Positions 23,405 to 32,841 of a stretch of 64,000 nucleotides of DNA are shown here, one piece after another. The position numbers and the translations under genes are program-made. The first letter of the stretch is position 1, and every line of letters starts with the position of its first letter. Origin of the DNA: Weissella tructae (lineage in GTDB: Bacteria; Bacillota; Bacilli; Lactobacillales; Lactobacillaceae); NCBI RefSeq assembly GCF_000732905.1, contig NZ_CP007588.1, positions 186,001 through 250,000 of the forward strand, written 5' to 3'. A model generated the notes under the pieces. It was not told the DNA's origin, made no database searches, and worked only from the letters and a program-made list of their open reading frames with translations.

Positions 23405-23938
23405 ATAGCAAACGCACGCCAACCGCAACAACCACAAGACCTAATCAATGACCGCATTCGCGCACGTGAAGTTCGTTTGATTACCGATGATGGTGATCAA
23501 GGAGTCATGTCTAAGAATGATGCCCAACGCATTGCTGACGAAGCTGAGTTGGACTTGGTATTGGTGCAAGCAACCGCTAAGCCACCAGTAGCAAAGATTA
23601 TGGACTATGGGAAGTTCAAGTTTGATTCACAAAAGAAGCAACGCGAACAACGCAAAAACCAAAAAGTCGTTAGTGTGAAGGAAATCCGCTTGAGCCCAAC
23701 GATTGATGACAATGACTTTAACACTAAGAAGAAAGCTGCTATTAAGTTTTTGGAAAAGGGTAACAAGGTCAAGGTTTCAATTCGTTTCCGTGGACGTGCT
23801 ATCACGCACAAGGAAATCGGGCGTGAAGTCATGGATAAGCTTGCTAACGAACTAGCTGAAGTCGCTAAGGTTGAAGCTAGAGCCAAGATGGAAGGGCGCA
23901 GCATGTTTATGGTGCTTGCACCCAAAGAAGCGAAGTAA
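23405..23938 (+). CDS. infC: Translation initiation factor IF-3 with AUA start (177 aa)
   Basis: No ATG precedes the conserved N-terminus. GGAGG (23392-23396) is 8 nt before ATA at 23405, giving [20 protein letters not shown]; an in-frame ATC at 23402 is the alternative but is only 5 nt away. Non-AUG starts are typical of infC and serve feedback discrimination by IF-3 itself. The N domain ([12 protein letters not shown]) and C domain ([30 protein letters not shown]) are complete. It is first gene of infC-rpmI-rplT. Confidence 0.9.
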   Translation: MANARQPQQPQDLINDRIRAREVRLITDDGDQGVMSKNDAQRIADEAELDLVLVQATAKPPVAKIMDYGKFKFDSQKKQREQRKNQKVVSVKEIRLSPTIDDNDFNTKKKAAIKFLEKGNKVKVSIRFRGRAITHKEIGREVMDKLANELAEVAKVEARAKMEGRSMFMVLAPKEAK

Positions 23939-23967
23939 TTTAATTTTCAGTACGAAGGGGAAGAATT

Positions 23968-24162
23968 ATGCCAAAGTTTAAGACACACCGTGCCTCAGCC
24001 AAGCGTTTCAAGAAGACTGCCAAGGGTGGTTTGAAGTCAGCGAACGCGTTTACGTCACACCGTTTCCACGGTAAGACTAAGAAGCAACGTCGTCAATTGC
24101 GTGGAACTTCAATGATGAACCACACTACGTTGAAGAACTACATCAGCATGTTGGGTCGTTAA
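23968..24162 (+). CDS. rpmI: Ribosomal protein L35 (64 aa)
   Basis: Small basic protein starting [16 protein letters not shown] and containing [24 protein letters not shown], the family signature. The length is standard. GGGGAAG precedes the ATG. It lies 29 bp after infC in the conserved order. Confidence 0.97.
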   Translation: MPKFKTHRASAKRFKKTAKGGLKSANAFTSHRFHGKTKKQRRQLRGTSMMNHTTLKNYISMLGR

Positions 24163-24220
24163 TTTTAACGATTACTAATTAAAGCAATTACACACAAAGA
24201 ATTACTGGAGGAAATTATCC

Positions 24221-24790
24221 ATGCGAGTTAAAGGTGGAACTGTGACGCGTGCACGTCGCAAGAAGATGATCAAGTTGGCCAAGGGTTACCGTGGTCAACG
24301 TAGCATTAACTACAAGGTTGCTAAGCAACAAGTTTGGAAGGGTTGGTCATACGCCTTCCGTGACCGTAAGAACACAAAGCGTAACTTCCGTAAGCTATGG
24401 ATTGCACGTATTAACGCTGCAGCCCGTATGAACGGTTTGTCATACTCACGCTTTATGAACGGTTTGTCATTGATGGGTTCAACTTTGAACCGTAAGATGT
24501 TGGCTGACTTGGCTATCTCAGACCCTAAGGCATTTGCTGGTCTTGCAGAACAAGCTAAGAAGGCTTTGGCTGATAACGGACAACATGTTCCTTCAATCAC
24601 GCCTGCAACTATCGAAACTGAAATCCAAATCGCAACAGAAGCTGCTGCTCCTGCTGCTAAGGAAGCTGCTGCTCCTGCTGGAAAGCCAACTGCAAAGAAC
24701 ACTGTTGCAGAAATCAAGGACTACTTGAAGGCTAACAACATCGAATTCGCAGCATCAGCTAAGAAGGCTGACTTGCTAGAATTGGTTTAA
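24221..24790 (+). CDS. rplT: Ribosomal protein L20 with C-terminal HeH-like extension (189 aa)
   Basis: Residues 1-118 are a normal L20 ([50 protein letters not shown]). The family normally ends here. Residues 120-158 are an Ala/Pro-rich linker with two AAAPA units, and residues 160-189 ([14 protein letters not shown], then [11 protein letters not shown]) look like a HeH/LEM or SAP-type helix-extended-loop-helix that binds nucleic acid. The codon use of the extension matches the L20 part, so it is a stable in-frame fusion. L20 assembles the 50S subunit and represses its own operon. Confidence 0.93.
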   Translation: MRVKGGTVTRARRKKMIKLAKGYRGQRSINYKVAKQQVWKGWSYAFRDRKNTKRNFRKLWIARINAAARMNGLSYSRFMNGLSLMGSTLNRKMLADLAISDPKAFAGLAEQAKKALADNGQHVPSITPATIETEIQIATEAAAPAAKEAAAPAGKPTAKNTVAEIKDYLKANNIEFAASAKKADLLELV

Positions 24791-24804
24791 TTTAGTTTAT
24801 AAGA

Positions 24805-24837
24805 AACGATCTAACAGAAATGTTGGGTCGTTTTTTT
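24805..24837 (+). terminator. Terminator of infC-rpmI-rplT
   Basis: AACGATCTAACA-GAAA-TGTTGGGTCGTT, a 12-bp stem with GAAA loop, is followed by T residues. Confidence 0.92.
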
Positions 24838-24893
24838 GTATGTAATCACTACTTCTTAAAAATTGCTCGTAATAATCATTTCGTTAGAGGTGA

Positions 24894-25277
24894 TTACTTG
24901 ATGGTGGCAAGAATAAGCAGCCAACTGCAAGCTAAAGCAGGGACGAAAGGGAGCGTCTGTGGATGTTTGGGTGTTGTGAATTGTAAACATAATTGTAAAA
25001 CACACGCAATTAGGAGCCAAAATAGCCACTTTTCGGGTGTTAACAAGGTATAACCAAGCCATAAAATATCTATGTCACCATGGCCAATGAATTTTTCTTT
25101 GAATATGTGGTTGATATATAAACACATAACGTATATCAGGATCATAATCGTATTTTGGGGATGAAATAAGCAAATTAATGTAAAAATGCTGCTTAAATGA
25201 ATGAAATTAAACGTTTTTGTGTACCAATCTTCAATTGCGGTGCGGCATAAAAGTAGTAAAAACAGAAAATTTAGCAT
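24894..25277 (-). CDS. Small prepilin peptidase-like aspartic protease, ComC/A24 family (127 aa)
   Basis: The start at 25277 (MLNFLFLLLLC) follows GGAG by 7 nt. Four to five hydrophobic helices are present. Two catalytic aspartates of the family are visible: one in CRTAIEDWYTK near residue 15, and the second in GHGDIDILWLG, matching GxGD. Only the peptidase core exists; the N-terminal cytoplasmic and methyltransferase part of full-length PilD/ComC is absent. It would cleave pseudopilins of the competence pilus. It converges with rplT. Confidence 0.75.
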   Translation of the reverse strand: MLNFLFLLLLCRTAIEDWYTKTFNFIHLSSIFTLICLFHPQNTIMILIYVMCLYINHIFKEKFIGHGDIDILWLGYTLLTPEKWLFWLLIACVLQLCLQFTTPKHPQTLPFVPALACSWLLILATIK

Positions 25278-25334
25278 GAATTTCTCCGATCTTGAATACC
25301 TATAAAGCGTTGTTCTCATGCTATTTTGACAAAT

Positions 25335-25541
25335 GACACGCCCGGAATTGTGGGCAAACTAAATGGCTTTAAATAGGCTTTTTTATCAAAAAAGTGTTGC
25401 AAGTATTCCGCAGAAATGATATATTATTATTTGTGCTTTGAGTGAGCGGGTATTCGTAGTGATACGATGTGCTGAACTCTTTAGCGAAAAGTACCAATTC
25501 TTCTACATTATTAAGCGACACGCCTGGTAATGTGGACTAAA
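25335..25541 (+). promoter_or_regulatory. str operon promoter flanked by a 25-nt imperfect repeat
   Basis: The promoter is TTGCAA (25397-25402) and TATATT (25420-25425) with a 17-bp spacer. A motif starting GACACGCC and containing TGTGG occurs upstream of the promoter (25335-25359) and again in the leader (25517-25541), 36 nt before rpsL. About 20 of 25 positions agree. The leader of about 145 nt has no ORF. Confidence 0.6.
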
Positions 25542-25576
25542 CACTATAGAAAAAATCTGAAAGGGGACTCTTAGAC

Positions 25577-25990
25577 ATGCCTACAATTAACCAATTGGTT
25601 CGTAAGCCTCGTAAGTCAAAGAGCACGAAGTCAAACTCTCCAGCTTTGAACTTCGGTTACAACTCACAAAAGAAGAAGATGACGCGTGTTGACTCACCAC
25701 AAAAGCGTGGTGTTGCTACTCGTGTCGGAACTATGACACCAAAGAAGCCTAACTCAGCTTTGCGTAAGTACGCCCGTGTGCGTCTTTCAAACTTGATTGA
25801 AGTTACGGCTTACATTCCTGGTATCGGTCACAACCTTCAAGAACACTCAGTTGTCTTGATCCGTGGTGGTCGTGTTAAGGACTTGCCTGGTGTGCGTTAT
25901 CACATCATCCGTGGTGCTTTGGATACTGCCGGTGTAGATGGTCGTATGACATCTCGCTCAAAGTATGGAACTAAGCGCCCAAAGAAGTAA
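25577..25990 (+). CDS. rpsL: Ribosomal protein S12 (137 aa)
   Basis: Decoding-centre protein with [14 protein letters not shown] at the start, [17 protein letters not shown] in the loop that contacts the A site (lysines unchanged, so no streptomycin-resistance substitution is apparent there) and [11 protein letters not shown] near the end. GGGG lies 9 nt before the ATG. It heads rpsL-rpsG. Confidence 0.98.
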   Translation: MPTINQLVRKPRKSKSTKSNSPALNFGYNSQKKKMTRVDSPQKRGVATRVGTMTPKKPNSALRKYARVRLSNLIEVTAYIPGIGHNLQEHSVVLIRGGRVKDLPGVRYHIIRGALDTAGVDGRMTSRSKYGTKRPKK

Positions 25991-26009
25991 AAATAGGGGG
26001 ACATAAATA

Positions 26010-26480
26010 ATGCCACGTAAAGGTTACACTAAGCAGGCTGAAGTCTTGCCTGATCCAATTTACAACTCAAAGCTAGTTTCACGTTTGATCAACCGTTTGA
26101 TGCTTGATGGAAAGCGCGGAACTGCTTCAACAATCTTGTACGATGCCTTTGACATCATCAAGGAACAAACTGGTCAAGAACCATTGGCTGTGTTTGAAGA
26201 AGCTATGAACAACATCATGCCTGTCTTGGAAGTTAAGGCTCGCCGTATCGGTGGATCTAACTACCAAGTGCCAGTTGAAGTTCGCCCAGAACGTCGTGTG
26301 ACGTTGGGACTTCGTTGGTTGGTACAATACGCTCGTTCACGTGGAGAACACACGATGGACCAACGTTTGGCCAAGGAAATCATGGATGCTGCTAACGATA
26401 CTGGTGCATCTGTTAAGAAGCGTGAAGACACGCACAAGATGGCTGAAGCCAACCGTGCCTTCGCACACTACCGTTGGTAA
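26010..26480 (+). CDS. rpsG: Ribosomal protein S7 (156 aa)
   Basis: Primary binder of the 3' major domain of 16S rRNA. It starts [19 protein letters not shown] and contains [20 protein letters not shown], the beta-hairpin and RNA-binding block. Full length. AGGGGG precedes the ATG, 20 bp after rpsL. Confidence 0.98.
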   Translation: MPRKGYTKQAEVLPDPIYNSKLVSRLINRLMLDGKRGTASTILYDAFDIIKEQTGQEPLAVFEEAMNNIMPVLEVKARRIGGSNYQVPVEVRPERRVTLGLRWLVQYARSRGEHTMDQRLAKEIMDAANDTGASVKKREDTHKMAEANRAFAHYRW

Positions 26481-26492
26481 GATAAAGAAATT

Positions 26493-26544
26493 TTGGCTAC
26501 AGTCATTTTGGCAGTAGCCATTTTTCTGTATTATGCGGTATAAT
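26493..26544 (+). terminator. rpsG terminator, followed by the fusA -10
   Basis: TGGCTAC (26494-26500) pairs with GTAGCCA (26514-26520) and is followed by TTTTT. A TATAAT at 26539-26544 then gives fusA its own promoter, so fusA can be expressed apart from rpsL-rpsG. Confidence 0.75.
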
Positions 26545-26596
26545 AATATATATAAATTGGGCTGAGATGCCCAAATATTGAAGGAGATTATTACTC

Positions 26597-28717
26597 ATGG
26601 CTAATAAGCGTGAATACCCACTTAACCGTACGCGTAATATCGGTATCATGGCCCACATCGATGCTGGTAAGACAACTACAACAGAACGTATCTTGTACTA
26701 CACTGGTAAGATCCACAAGCTAGGTGAAACTCATGATGGAGCTTCACAAATGGACTTCATGGACCAAGAAAAGGAACGTGGAATCACGATCCAATCTGCC
26801 GCAACTACTGCCGTTTGGCGTGGATTCCACGAACAATACGACAAGGATGCATTCCGTGTTAACATCATTGACACACCTGGTCACGTGGACTTCACTATCG
26901 AAGTTGAACGTTCATTGCGTGTTCTTGACGGAGCCGTAGCCGTATTGGACGGAGCCGCTGGTGTTGAACCACAAACTGAAACTGTTTGGCGTCAAGCTGA
27001 AACATACGATGTTCCTCGTGTCGTGTTCGTTAACAAGATGGACAAGATGGGTGCGGACTTCGGTATGTCAGTTGACTCATTGAAGAGCCGTTTGGATGCA
27101 AACGCTAAGGCTATTCAATGGCCAATCGGTGCAGAAGATGACTTCGAAGGAATCATTGACTTGATTACTAAGGAAGCATGGTTCCCTTCATCAGAACACG
27201 GTGAAGTTTGGGAAGCACGCGAAATCCCTGCAGATTACGCTGAATTAGTTGAAGAAAAGTACGACGAATTGGTTGAAGCCGTTGCTGATGTTGACGAAGA
27301 AATCATGGAATTGTACCTTGGTGGAGAAGAAATCTCTGAAGAAGTTTTGAAGGCCGGAATCCGTCGTGCTACTTTGGCATTGGCATTCTACCCAGTTCTT
27401 GCTGGATCAGCCTACAAGGACAAGGGTGTTCAAATGATGTTGGACGCCGTTGTTGACTACTTGCCATCACCATTGGACGTTAAGCCATACATCGCCGAAG
27501 ACCCTAAGTCTGGTGAATCTGTTGACTTGGTTGCCAACGATGAAGACCCATTCGCAGCTTTGGCCTTTAAGGTTATGACTGACCCATTCGTTGGACGTTT
27601 GACATTTATCCGTGTTTACACTGGTACTTTGCAATCAGGTTCATACGTAATGAACACATCACGTGACAAGCGTGAACGTGTTGGTCGTTTGCTACAAATG
27701 CACGCAACTAACCGTACTGAAATCGAAGAAGTCTTCTCTGGAGACATCGCCGCTGCTATCGGTTTGAAGGATACTACTACTGGTGACTCATTGACAGCCG
27801 TAGAACGTCCTTTGATCTTGGAATCAATGGAATTCCCTGATCCCGTTATCCAATTGGCTATCGAACCAGCTACTAAGGCTGACCAAGACAAGATGTCAAC
27901 TGCTTTGCAAAAGTTGGCTGAAGAAGACCCATCATTCCGTGCCGAAACTAACCAAGAAACTGGTGACACTTTGATCTCTGGAATGGGTGAATTGCACTTG
28001 GACATCATCGTTGACCGTTTGAAGCGTGAATTCGGTGTTGACGCTAACGTTGGTGCACCTCAAGTTGCTTACCGTGAAGCCTTTACTCAAACAGTTGAAG
28101 CGCGTGGATTCTTCAAGCGTCAATCTGGTGGTAAGGGACAATTCGGTGACGTTTGGATTGAATTCTCACCAAACGAAGAAGGTGAAGGATTCGCCTTTGA
28201 AGACGCCATCGTTGGTGGAGTTGTGCCACGTGAATACATCCCTTCAGTTGAAGCTGGATTGCGTGACTCAATGAACAACGGTCCTTTGGCTGGATTCCCA
28301 TTGGTTGACTTGAAGGCTAAGTTGTTCGATGGATCATACCACGATGTCGACTCATCTGAAGCTGCCTTTAAGATTGCTGCTTCATTGGCATTGCGTGAAG
28401 CTGCCAAGACTGCTGGTGCCGTTATCCTTGAACCAATCATGAAGGTTGACATTGTTGTTCCTGAAGATAACTTGGGAGATGCCATGGGACACGTTTCTGC
28501 GCGTCGTGGTATGCTTGAAGGTCAAGAACAACGTGGTAACTCAATGATGGTTCACGCTAAGGTTCCATTGTCAGAAATGTTTGGATATGCAACTACTTTG
28601 CGTTCTGCAACGCAAGGTCGTGGTACATTCCAAATGGCATTTGACCACTACGAAGCTGTACCTAAGAATGTCCAAGAAGACATTGTTAAGAAGTACGGTA
28701 AGAACGAAGAAGCCTAA
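26597..28717 (+). CDS. fusA: Elongation factor G (706 aa)
   Basis: Translocation GTPase. G1 is [16 protein letters not shown]3 is DTPGHVDFT and G4 is NKMDKMGAD; the effector/switch stretch is [18 protein letters not shown]. Domains II-V follow, with the domain IV loop region HVSARRGML. Length and architecture are standard EF-G1. AAGGAG precedes the ATG. Extreme codon bias marks it as one of the most highly expressed genes here. Confidence 0.98.
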   Translation: MANKREYPLNRTRNIGIMAHIDAGKTTTTERILYYTGKIHKLGETHDGASQMDFMDQEKERGITIQSAATTAVWRGFHEQYDKDAFRVNIIDTPGHVDFTIEVERSLRVLDGAVAVLDGAAGVEPQTETVWRQAETYDVPRVVFVNKMDKMGADFGMSVDSLKSRLDANAKAIQWPIGAEDDFEGIIDLITKEAWFPSSEHGEVWEAREIPADYAELVEEKYDELVEAVADVDEEIMELYLGGEEISEEVLKAGIRRATLALAFYPVLAGSAYKDKGVQMMLDAVVDYLPSPLDVKPYIAEDPKSGESVDLVANDEDPFAALAFKVMTDPFVGRLTFIRVYTGTLQSGSYVMNTSRDKRERVGRLLQMHATNRTEIEEVFSGDIAAAIGLKDTTTGDSLTAVERPLILESMEFPDPVIQLAIEPATKADQDKMSTALQKLAEEDPSFRAETNQETGDTLISGMGELHLDIIVDRLKREFGVDANVGAPQVAYREAFTQTVEARGFFKRQSGGKGQFGDVWIEFSPNEEGEGFAFEDAIVGGVVPREYIPSVEAGLRDSMNNGPLAGFPLVDLKAKLFDGSYHDVDSSEAAFKIAASLALREAAKTAGAVILEPIMKVDIVVPEDNLGDAMGHVSARRGMLEGQEQRGNSMMVHAKVPLSEMFGYATTLRSATQGRGTFQMAFDHYEAVPKNVQEDIVKKYGKNEEA

Positions 28718-28745
28718 GCAATTAGTCTAATTTAGTTCTAAAAGA

Positions 28746-28774
28746 ACACTCCTCATTTGAGGGGTGTTTTTTTG
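28746..28774 (+). terminator. Terminator after fusA
   Basis: AACACTCCTC-ATTT-GAGGGGTGTT is followed by T residues. Confidence 0.92.
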
Positions 28775-28890
28775 TATTGGTATAGAACTTATAAAAGAAT
28801 AGTAAAGGCAATTGACACTGCTTTATAGAACAGCGTATATTGTAAGCATATCTATTATGTGAAATTAGATTCACGAGTTGGAGGGAAAAT

Positions 28891-29949
28891 ATGTTAAATA
28901 TTGGGTATGTTGGATTCGGAAAGAGTACGAATCGATATCACTTGCCGTATGTTGAACAACGTTTGGACCGCATTAATGTAAAGCGTATTTATGCGCGTAC
29001 AGTTGGAAAGCGACCAGAAGATGAAGCAGCATGGCGTGAACGTGGTACTATCTTTTCAAATGACATGGCTGACATTATCAATGACACTGAACTTGATTTG
29101 GTTGTCGTGGTTACACCAGCACCTAGCCATTTTGAAACAGTGAAGACATTGTTACTTGCGGGTAAGAATGTTTTGGTTGATAAGCCAATGGCACGTACAA
29201 AGGCTGAAGTTGAAGAATTGACAGCTATTGCGAAGGAAAAGGGATTGTTTTTGATGCCTTTCCAAAATCGTCGTTTTGATAGTGATTTCTTAACGCTTAA
29301 GCATGTATTGAATACAGGATATGTGGGTGAACCAGTTGAGCTAGAAGTGCACATGGATCATTACCGTCCTAATGATGGTGCGGATGCTGGTGACTATATT
29401 AATGGTGATTGGTATGGGCACGGGGTTCACTTGGTGGACCAAATGGTTTCTCTATTTGGACAACCTGAAGCAGCCAGCTATGATGTAAAATCAGTGCGTG
29501 TTCCAGGGAGTCCGTTAGACGATAACTTTGAAGCACACCTTTTCTATGAGGGTGGCTTGAAGGCTACTGTGCAAGCGACGGAATTGGCCGCCGTTCATTA
29601 CCCAAAGTGGGTATTACATGGTACTAAGGGAAGTTACATCAAGCATAATATCGATCAACAAGAATATGACTTGAAGGCAGGGATCATGCCTGGCGATGTT
29701 AACTTTGGTTTGGATGCACCACAAGATTATGGACAATTGACATATTACAATCAAAACGGTGATCGTATTGAAAAGACGATTACGAGTTTGCCAGGTGATT
29801 ATGGTCGTGTCTATGACCATGTCTACGAAACATTAGTGAACGGTGCAGAATCATTAATTTCGTTTGATGCCATGACAACGGTTATCGATGTGTTAGAACA
29901 AGGTGCAGCAGATGCGCGACCACATACAACATACTTTAACGAAAAGTAA
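28891..29949 (+). CDS. Gfo/Idh/MocA-family oxidoreductase (352 aa)
   Basis: The N-terminal Rossmann fold (NIGYVGFGKSTNRYHLPYV) binds NAD(P). VVVVTPAPSHFETV and the following GKNVLVDKPMA are the family signature. The C-terminal alpha/beta domain includes NGDWYGHGVHLVDQMVSLFG with the catalytic-site histidines. Substrates in this family are sugars, inositol or biliverdin-like compounds and cannot be fixed from sequence. It has its own promoter (TTGACA at 28812, TATATT at 28836) and a terminator, so it is monocistronic. Confidence 0.9.
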   Translation: MLNIGYVGFGKSTNRYHLPYVEQRLDRINVKRIYARTVGKRPEDEAAWRERGTIFSNDMADIINDTELDLVVVVTPAPSHFETVKTLLLAGKNVLVDKPMARTKAEVEELTAIAKEKGLFLMPFQNRRFDSDFLTLKHVLNTGYVGEPVELEVHMDHYRPNDGADAGDYINGDWYGHGVHLVDQMVSLFGQPEAASYDVKSVRVPGSPLDDNFEAHLFYEGGLKATVQATELAAVHYPKWVLHGTKGSYIKHNIDQQEYDLKAGIMPGDVNFGLDAPQDYGQLTYYNQNGDRIEKTITSLPGDYGRVYDHVYETLVNGAESLISFDAMTTVIDVLEQGAADARPHTTYFNEK

Positions 29950-29994
29950 TTTGACGTTGTCATTAAAGACGGAATATTTTCTGTTCTAAAATAT

Positions 29995-30029
29995 AAAAAA
30001 ACACCTCAGTTTTCAGGAGGTGTTTTTTT
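29995..30029 (+). terminator. Terminator after the oxidoreductase gene
   Basis: ACACCTC (30001-30007) and GAGGTGT (30017-30023) form the stem, extended by A/T pairs and followed by T residues. Confidence 0.88.
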
Positions 30030-30114
30030 GTGGAATTTAGACCTTAAAAAGTGAGTCTTATCCATGTCATGTAGTATAATCGAAAGTAATGAAAACGTTG
30101 TGTGGAGGTGCGTA

Positions 30115-31215
30115 ATGCCGGATATTATTGAATTTAAAGAAGTCGCCATGCGCTACGGTGAAACTGAGGTTTTGAAATCCGTAGACTTAAATATTGAAGC
30201 GGGTAAATTCTATACCTTGCTGGGTCCTTCAGGATCCGGAAAAACAACCATCTTACGATTGATTGCGGGGTTCTTAACACCGACAGCAGGAGATATTTTG
30301 TTTGAAGGTACACGTATTAACAATACACCGCCCGAAAAACGTAAAGTAAATACGGTTTTCCAAAATTACGCCCTATTCCCAAATATGAATGTCTACGATA
30401 ACGTGGCATTTGGGATGACGCTTAAAGGTAAAAGTGAACAACAAATCAGTGAAAAAGTGACTGAAATGTTGAAGCTAGTTAAATTGAATGGTTATGAAGA
30501 TCGTGAGATTTCAGAATTATCTGGTGGGCAACAACAACGTGTAGCAATTGCACGTGCGTTGGCGAATGAACCTGAAATTTTATTGTTGGATGAACCGTTA
30601 TCTGCGTTGGATTACAAGTTGCGTAAGAGTATGCAATATGACCTACGAGAAATTCAACAACGATTAGGGATTACATTTATCTTTGTGACCCATGACCAAG
30701 AAGAAGCGCTTGCGATGTCAGATTGGATTTTTGTCATGAATGATGGCAAGATTTTGCAAAATGGCACACCGGTAGATATCTACGATGAACCGATTAACCA
30801 CTTCGTTGCGGAATTTATTGGAGAATCAAATATTGTCCCTGGTGTGATGAAGGCGGATTACTTGGTATCATTTGCTGGAAAAGAATTTGAAAATGTCGAC
30901 GGGGGAATGCGTGTTAACGAACCCGTTGAAGTGGTATTGCGTCCAGAAGATTTAGATTTGGTTTCTGAAGCAGAAGGTAAGTTAGTTGTGACAATTGATG
31001 ATCAGTCTTTCCGTGGTGATTACTATGAAATCACAGCGCATGATGATGATCAAAACACATGGCAAATTCAATCAACTAACGGTGCTGAAATCGGTTCACG
31101 ACAAGGATTGTATTTTGATCCGGAAGATATTCATATTATGCGTTTGAATGAATCTGAAGAAGACTTCGATGCACGTTTGGAACAATATGAACCAGAAGAG
31201 GAGGACAGCCTATGA
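30115..31215 (+). CDS. potA: Spermidine/putrescine ABC transporter ATP-binding protein (366 aa)
   Basis: The start at 30115 ([10 protein letters not shown]) follows GGAGG; the upstream extension lacks a site. Walker A is GPSGSGKTT, the signature is LSGGQQQR and Walker B is ILLLDEPL. The C-terminal TOBE domain ([16 protein letters not shown]) matches PotA/MalK-type ATPases. It is first gene of potABCD, overlapping potB by 4 bp. Confidence 0.93.
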   Translation: MPDIIEFKEVAMRYGETEVLKSVDLNIEAGKFYTLLGPSGSGKTTILRLIAGFLTPTAGDILFEGTRINNTPPEKRKVNTVFQNYALFPNMNVYDNVAFGMTLKGKSEQQISEKVTEMLKLVKLNGYEDREISELSGGQQQRVAIARALANEPEILLLDEPLSALDYKLRKSMQYDLREIQQRLGITFIFVTHDQEEALAMSDWIFVMNDGKILQNGTPVDIYDEPINHFVAEFIGESNIVPGVMKADYLVSFAGKEFENVDGGMRVNEPVEVVLRPEDLDLVSEAEGKLVVTIDDQSFRGDYYEITAHDDDQNTWQIQSTNGAEIGSRQGLYFDPEDIHIMRLNESEEDFDARLEQYEPEEEDSL

Positions 31216-32018
31216 CTCCGAAGCGTCCCATGAACTATATGGTGCCGTACTTAGCCTGGATTTTCTTATTTGTTTTAGCGCCATTGGTATTATTGGTCTT
31301 TCAATCATTTCATGATGTGAACGGTCAATTCACGTTGGGAAATTACCAAAATTATTTTTCAGGAACATACTTGAAAATGACGTTTAATTCCGTATTTTTT
31401 GCTTTCTTGGTAACAAGTATTACGTTGTTGATCAGTTATCCAACAGCGTACATTATGAGTAAATTGAAGAATGCGCAATTTTGGTTGATGTTGGTTATTT
31501 TACCAACATGGGTTAATTTGTTGTTGAAGGCATACGCCTTTATTGGTTTGCTAGGTCAATCAGGGAGTGTGAATGAATTTTTGACATTTATTGGGATTGG
31601 ACCACAACAAATGATGTTCACGAATGGGGCGTTTTTGTTTGTGGCGGCCTATATTGAAATTCCATTTATGATTTTACCTATCTATAATTCATTGATTGAA
31701 ATGGATCGTAGTTTGATTAATGCCGCGCGCGATTTAGGAGCTAATGCTCGCCAAACACTGTGGCGTGTTATTATTCCATTGTCTATGTCAGGTGTTAAGA
31801 CGGGAATTCAAGCTGTCTTCATTCCGACCTTATCATTATTTATGATTACACGTCTAATTGGTGGTAACCGTGTGATTACACTTGGAACTGCGATTGAAGA
31901 ACATTTCTTGGTTACGCAAAACTGGGGAATGGGAGCGACGATTGGTGTTGTATTAATCGTTGCGATGGCAATTACCATGTATGTCACACGTGATGACAAA
32001 AAGAAGCGAGGTCGTTAA
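31212..32018 (+). CDS. potB: Polyamine ABC transporter permease (268 aa)
   Basis: Six membrane helices and the permease EAA loop ([20 protein letters not shown]) that couples to the ATPase. It starts [17 protein letters not shown] and its ATG overlaps the potA stop. With PotC it forms the channel. Confidence 0.93.
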   Translation: MTPKRPMNYMVPYLAWIFLFVLAPLVLLVFQSFHDVNGQFTLGNYQNYFSGTYLKMTFNSVFFAFLVTSITLLISYPTAYIMSKLKNAQFWLMLVILPTWVNLLLKAYAFIGLLGQSGSVNEFLTFIGIGPQQMMFTNGAFLFVAAYIEIPFMILPIYNSLIEMDRSLINAARDLGANARQTLWRVIIPLSMSGVKTGIQAVFIPTLSLFMITRLIGGNRVITLGTAIEEHFLVTQNWGMGATIGVVLIVAMAITMYVTRDDKKKRGR

Positions 32019-32019
32019 C

Positions 32020-32841
32020 ATGCGAGAAATGAATTCAAAATGGTCGTATGGTTATCTGGCTATCGTCTTCTTGTTAATGTATCTACCGATTATTTATTTG
32101 ATTGTCTTTTCATTTAATGCCGGTGATTACATGACAGAGTTCTCAGGCTTCTCATTACGTCATTATGCGGACATGTTTAATGATTTGCGCTTGATGCAAA
32201 TCTTGTTAAATACGTTTATTGTTGCGTTTCTATCTGCATTGTTGGCAACACTAATTGGGACTTTTGGTGCGCTTGGTATTTACTATACGAAGAACAAAGG
32301 TGTACGCCAAACTATCTTGTCATTGAACAATGTTTTGATGGTATCACCAGACGTGATTATTGGTGCAAGTTTCTTGATTTTGTTTACCATATTGGGGATG
32401 CGCCTAGGATTTGTATCAGTGATGATGGCTCACGTGGCGTTCTCAATTCCGATTGTCGTGTTGATGGTATTGCCAAGATTAAATGAAATGAACCCAGCAT
32501 TGTTAGATGCGGCACGTGATTTAGGGGCTAACAACGGGCAAGTATTGAGTCGCGTTGTGTTGCCATTTGCATGGCCGGGTATTCTAGCTGGATTCTTTAT
32601 GGCCATTACGTACTCCCTTGATGACTTTGCGGTAACCTTTTTTGTAACCGGTAATGGATTCTCAACATTATCTGTTGAAATTTACGCGCGTGCGCGTCAA
32701 GGAATTGACTTATCTATTAATGCTTTGTCTGCATTAATGTTCTTGATGTCATTAGGATTAGTTGTGATCTACTACTTTATTTCACGACGTGCGCAAAAAG
32801 GTAAGAAGCGCCGTGGCGCTAGTGGAATGGTGGTGCGCTAA
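32020..32841 (+). CDS. potC: Polyamine ABC transporter permease (273 aa)
   Basis: The start at 32020 lies 1 bp after the potB stop with GAGG 8 nt upstream; a second ATG at 32029 is less well placed. Six helices are present, with the EAA loop [22 protein letters not shown], paralogous to PotB's. The C-terminus is basic. The stop overlaps the potD start by one base (TAATG). Confidence 0.92.
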   Translation: MREMNSKWSYGYLAIVFLLMYLPIIYLIVFSFNAGDYMTEFSGFSLRHYADMFNDLRLMQILLNTFIVAFLSALLATLIGTFGALGIYYTKNKGVRQTILSLNNVLMVSPDVIIGASFLILFTILGMRLGFVSVMMAHVAFSIPIVVLMVLPRLNEMNPALLDAARDLGANNGQVLSRVVLPFAWPGILAGFFMAITYSLDDFAVTFFVTGNGFSTLSVEIYARARQGIDLSINALSALMFLMSLGLVVIYYFISRRAQKGKKRRGASGMVVR

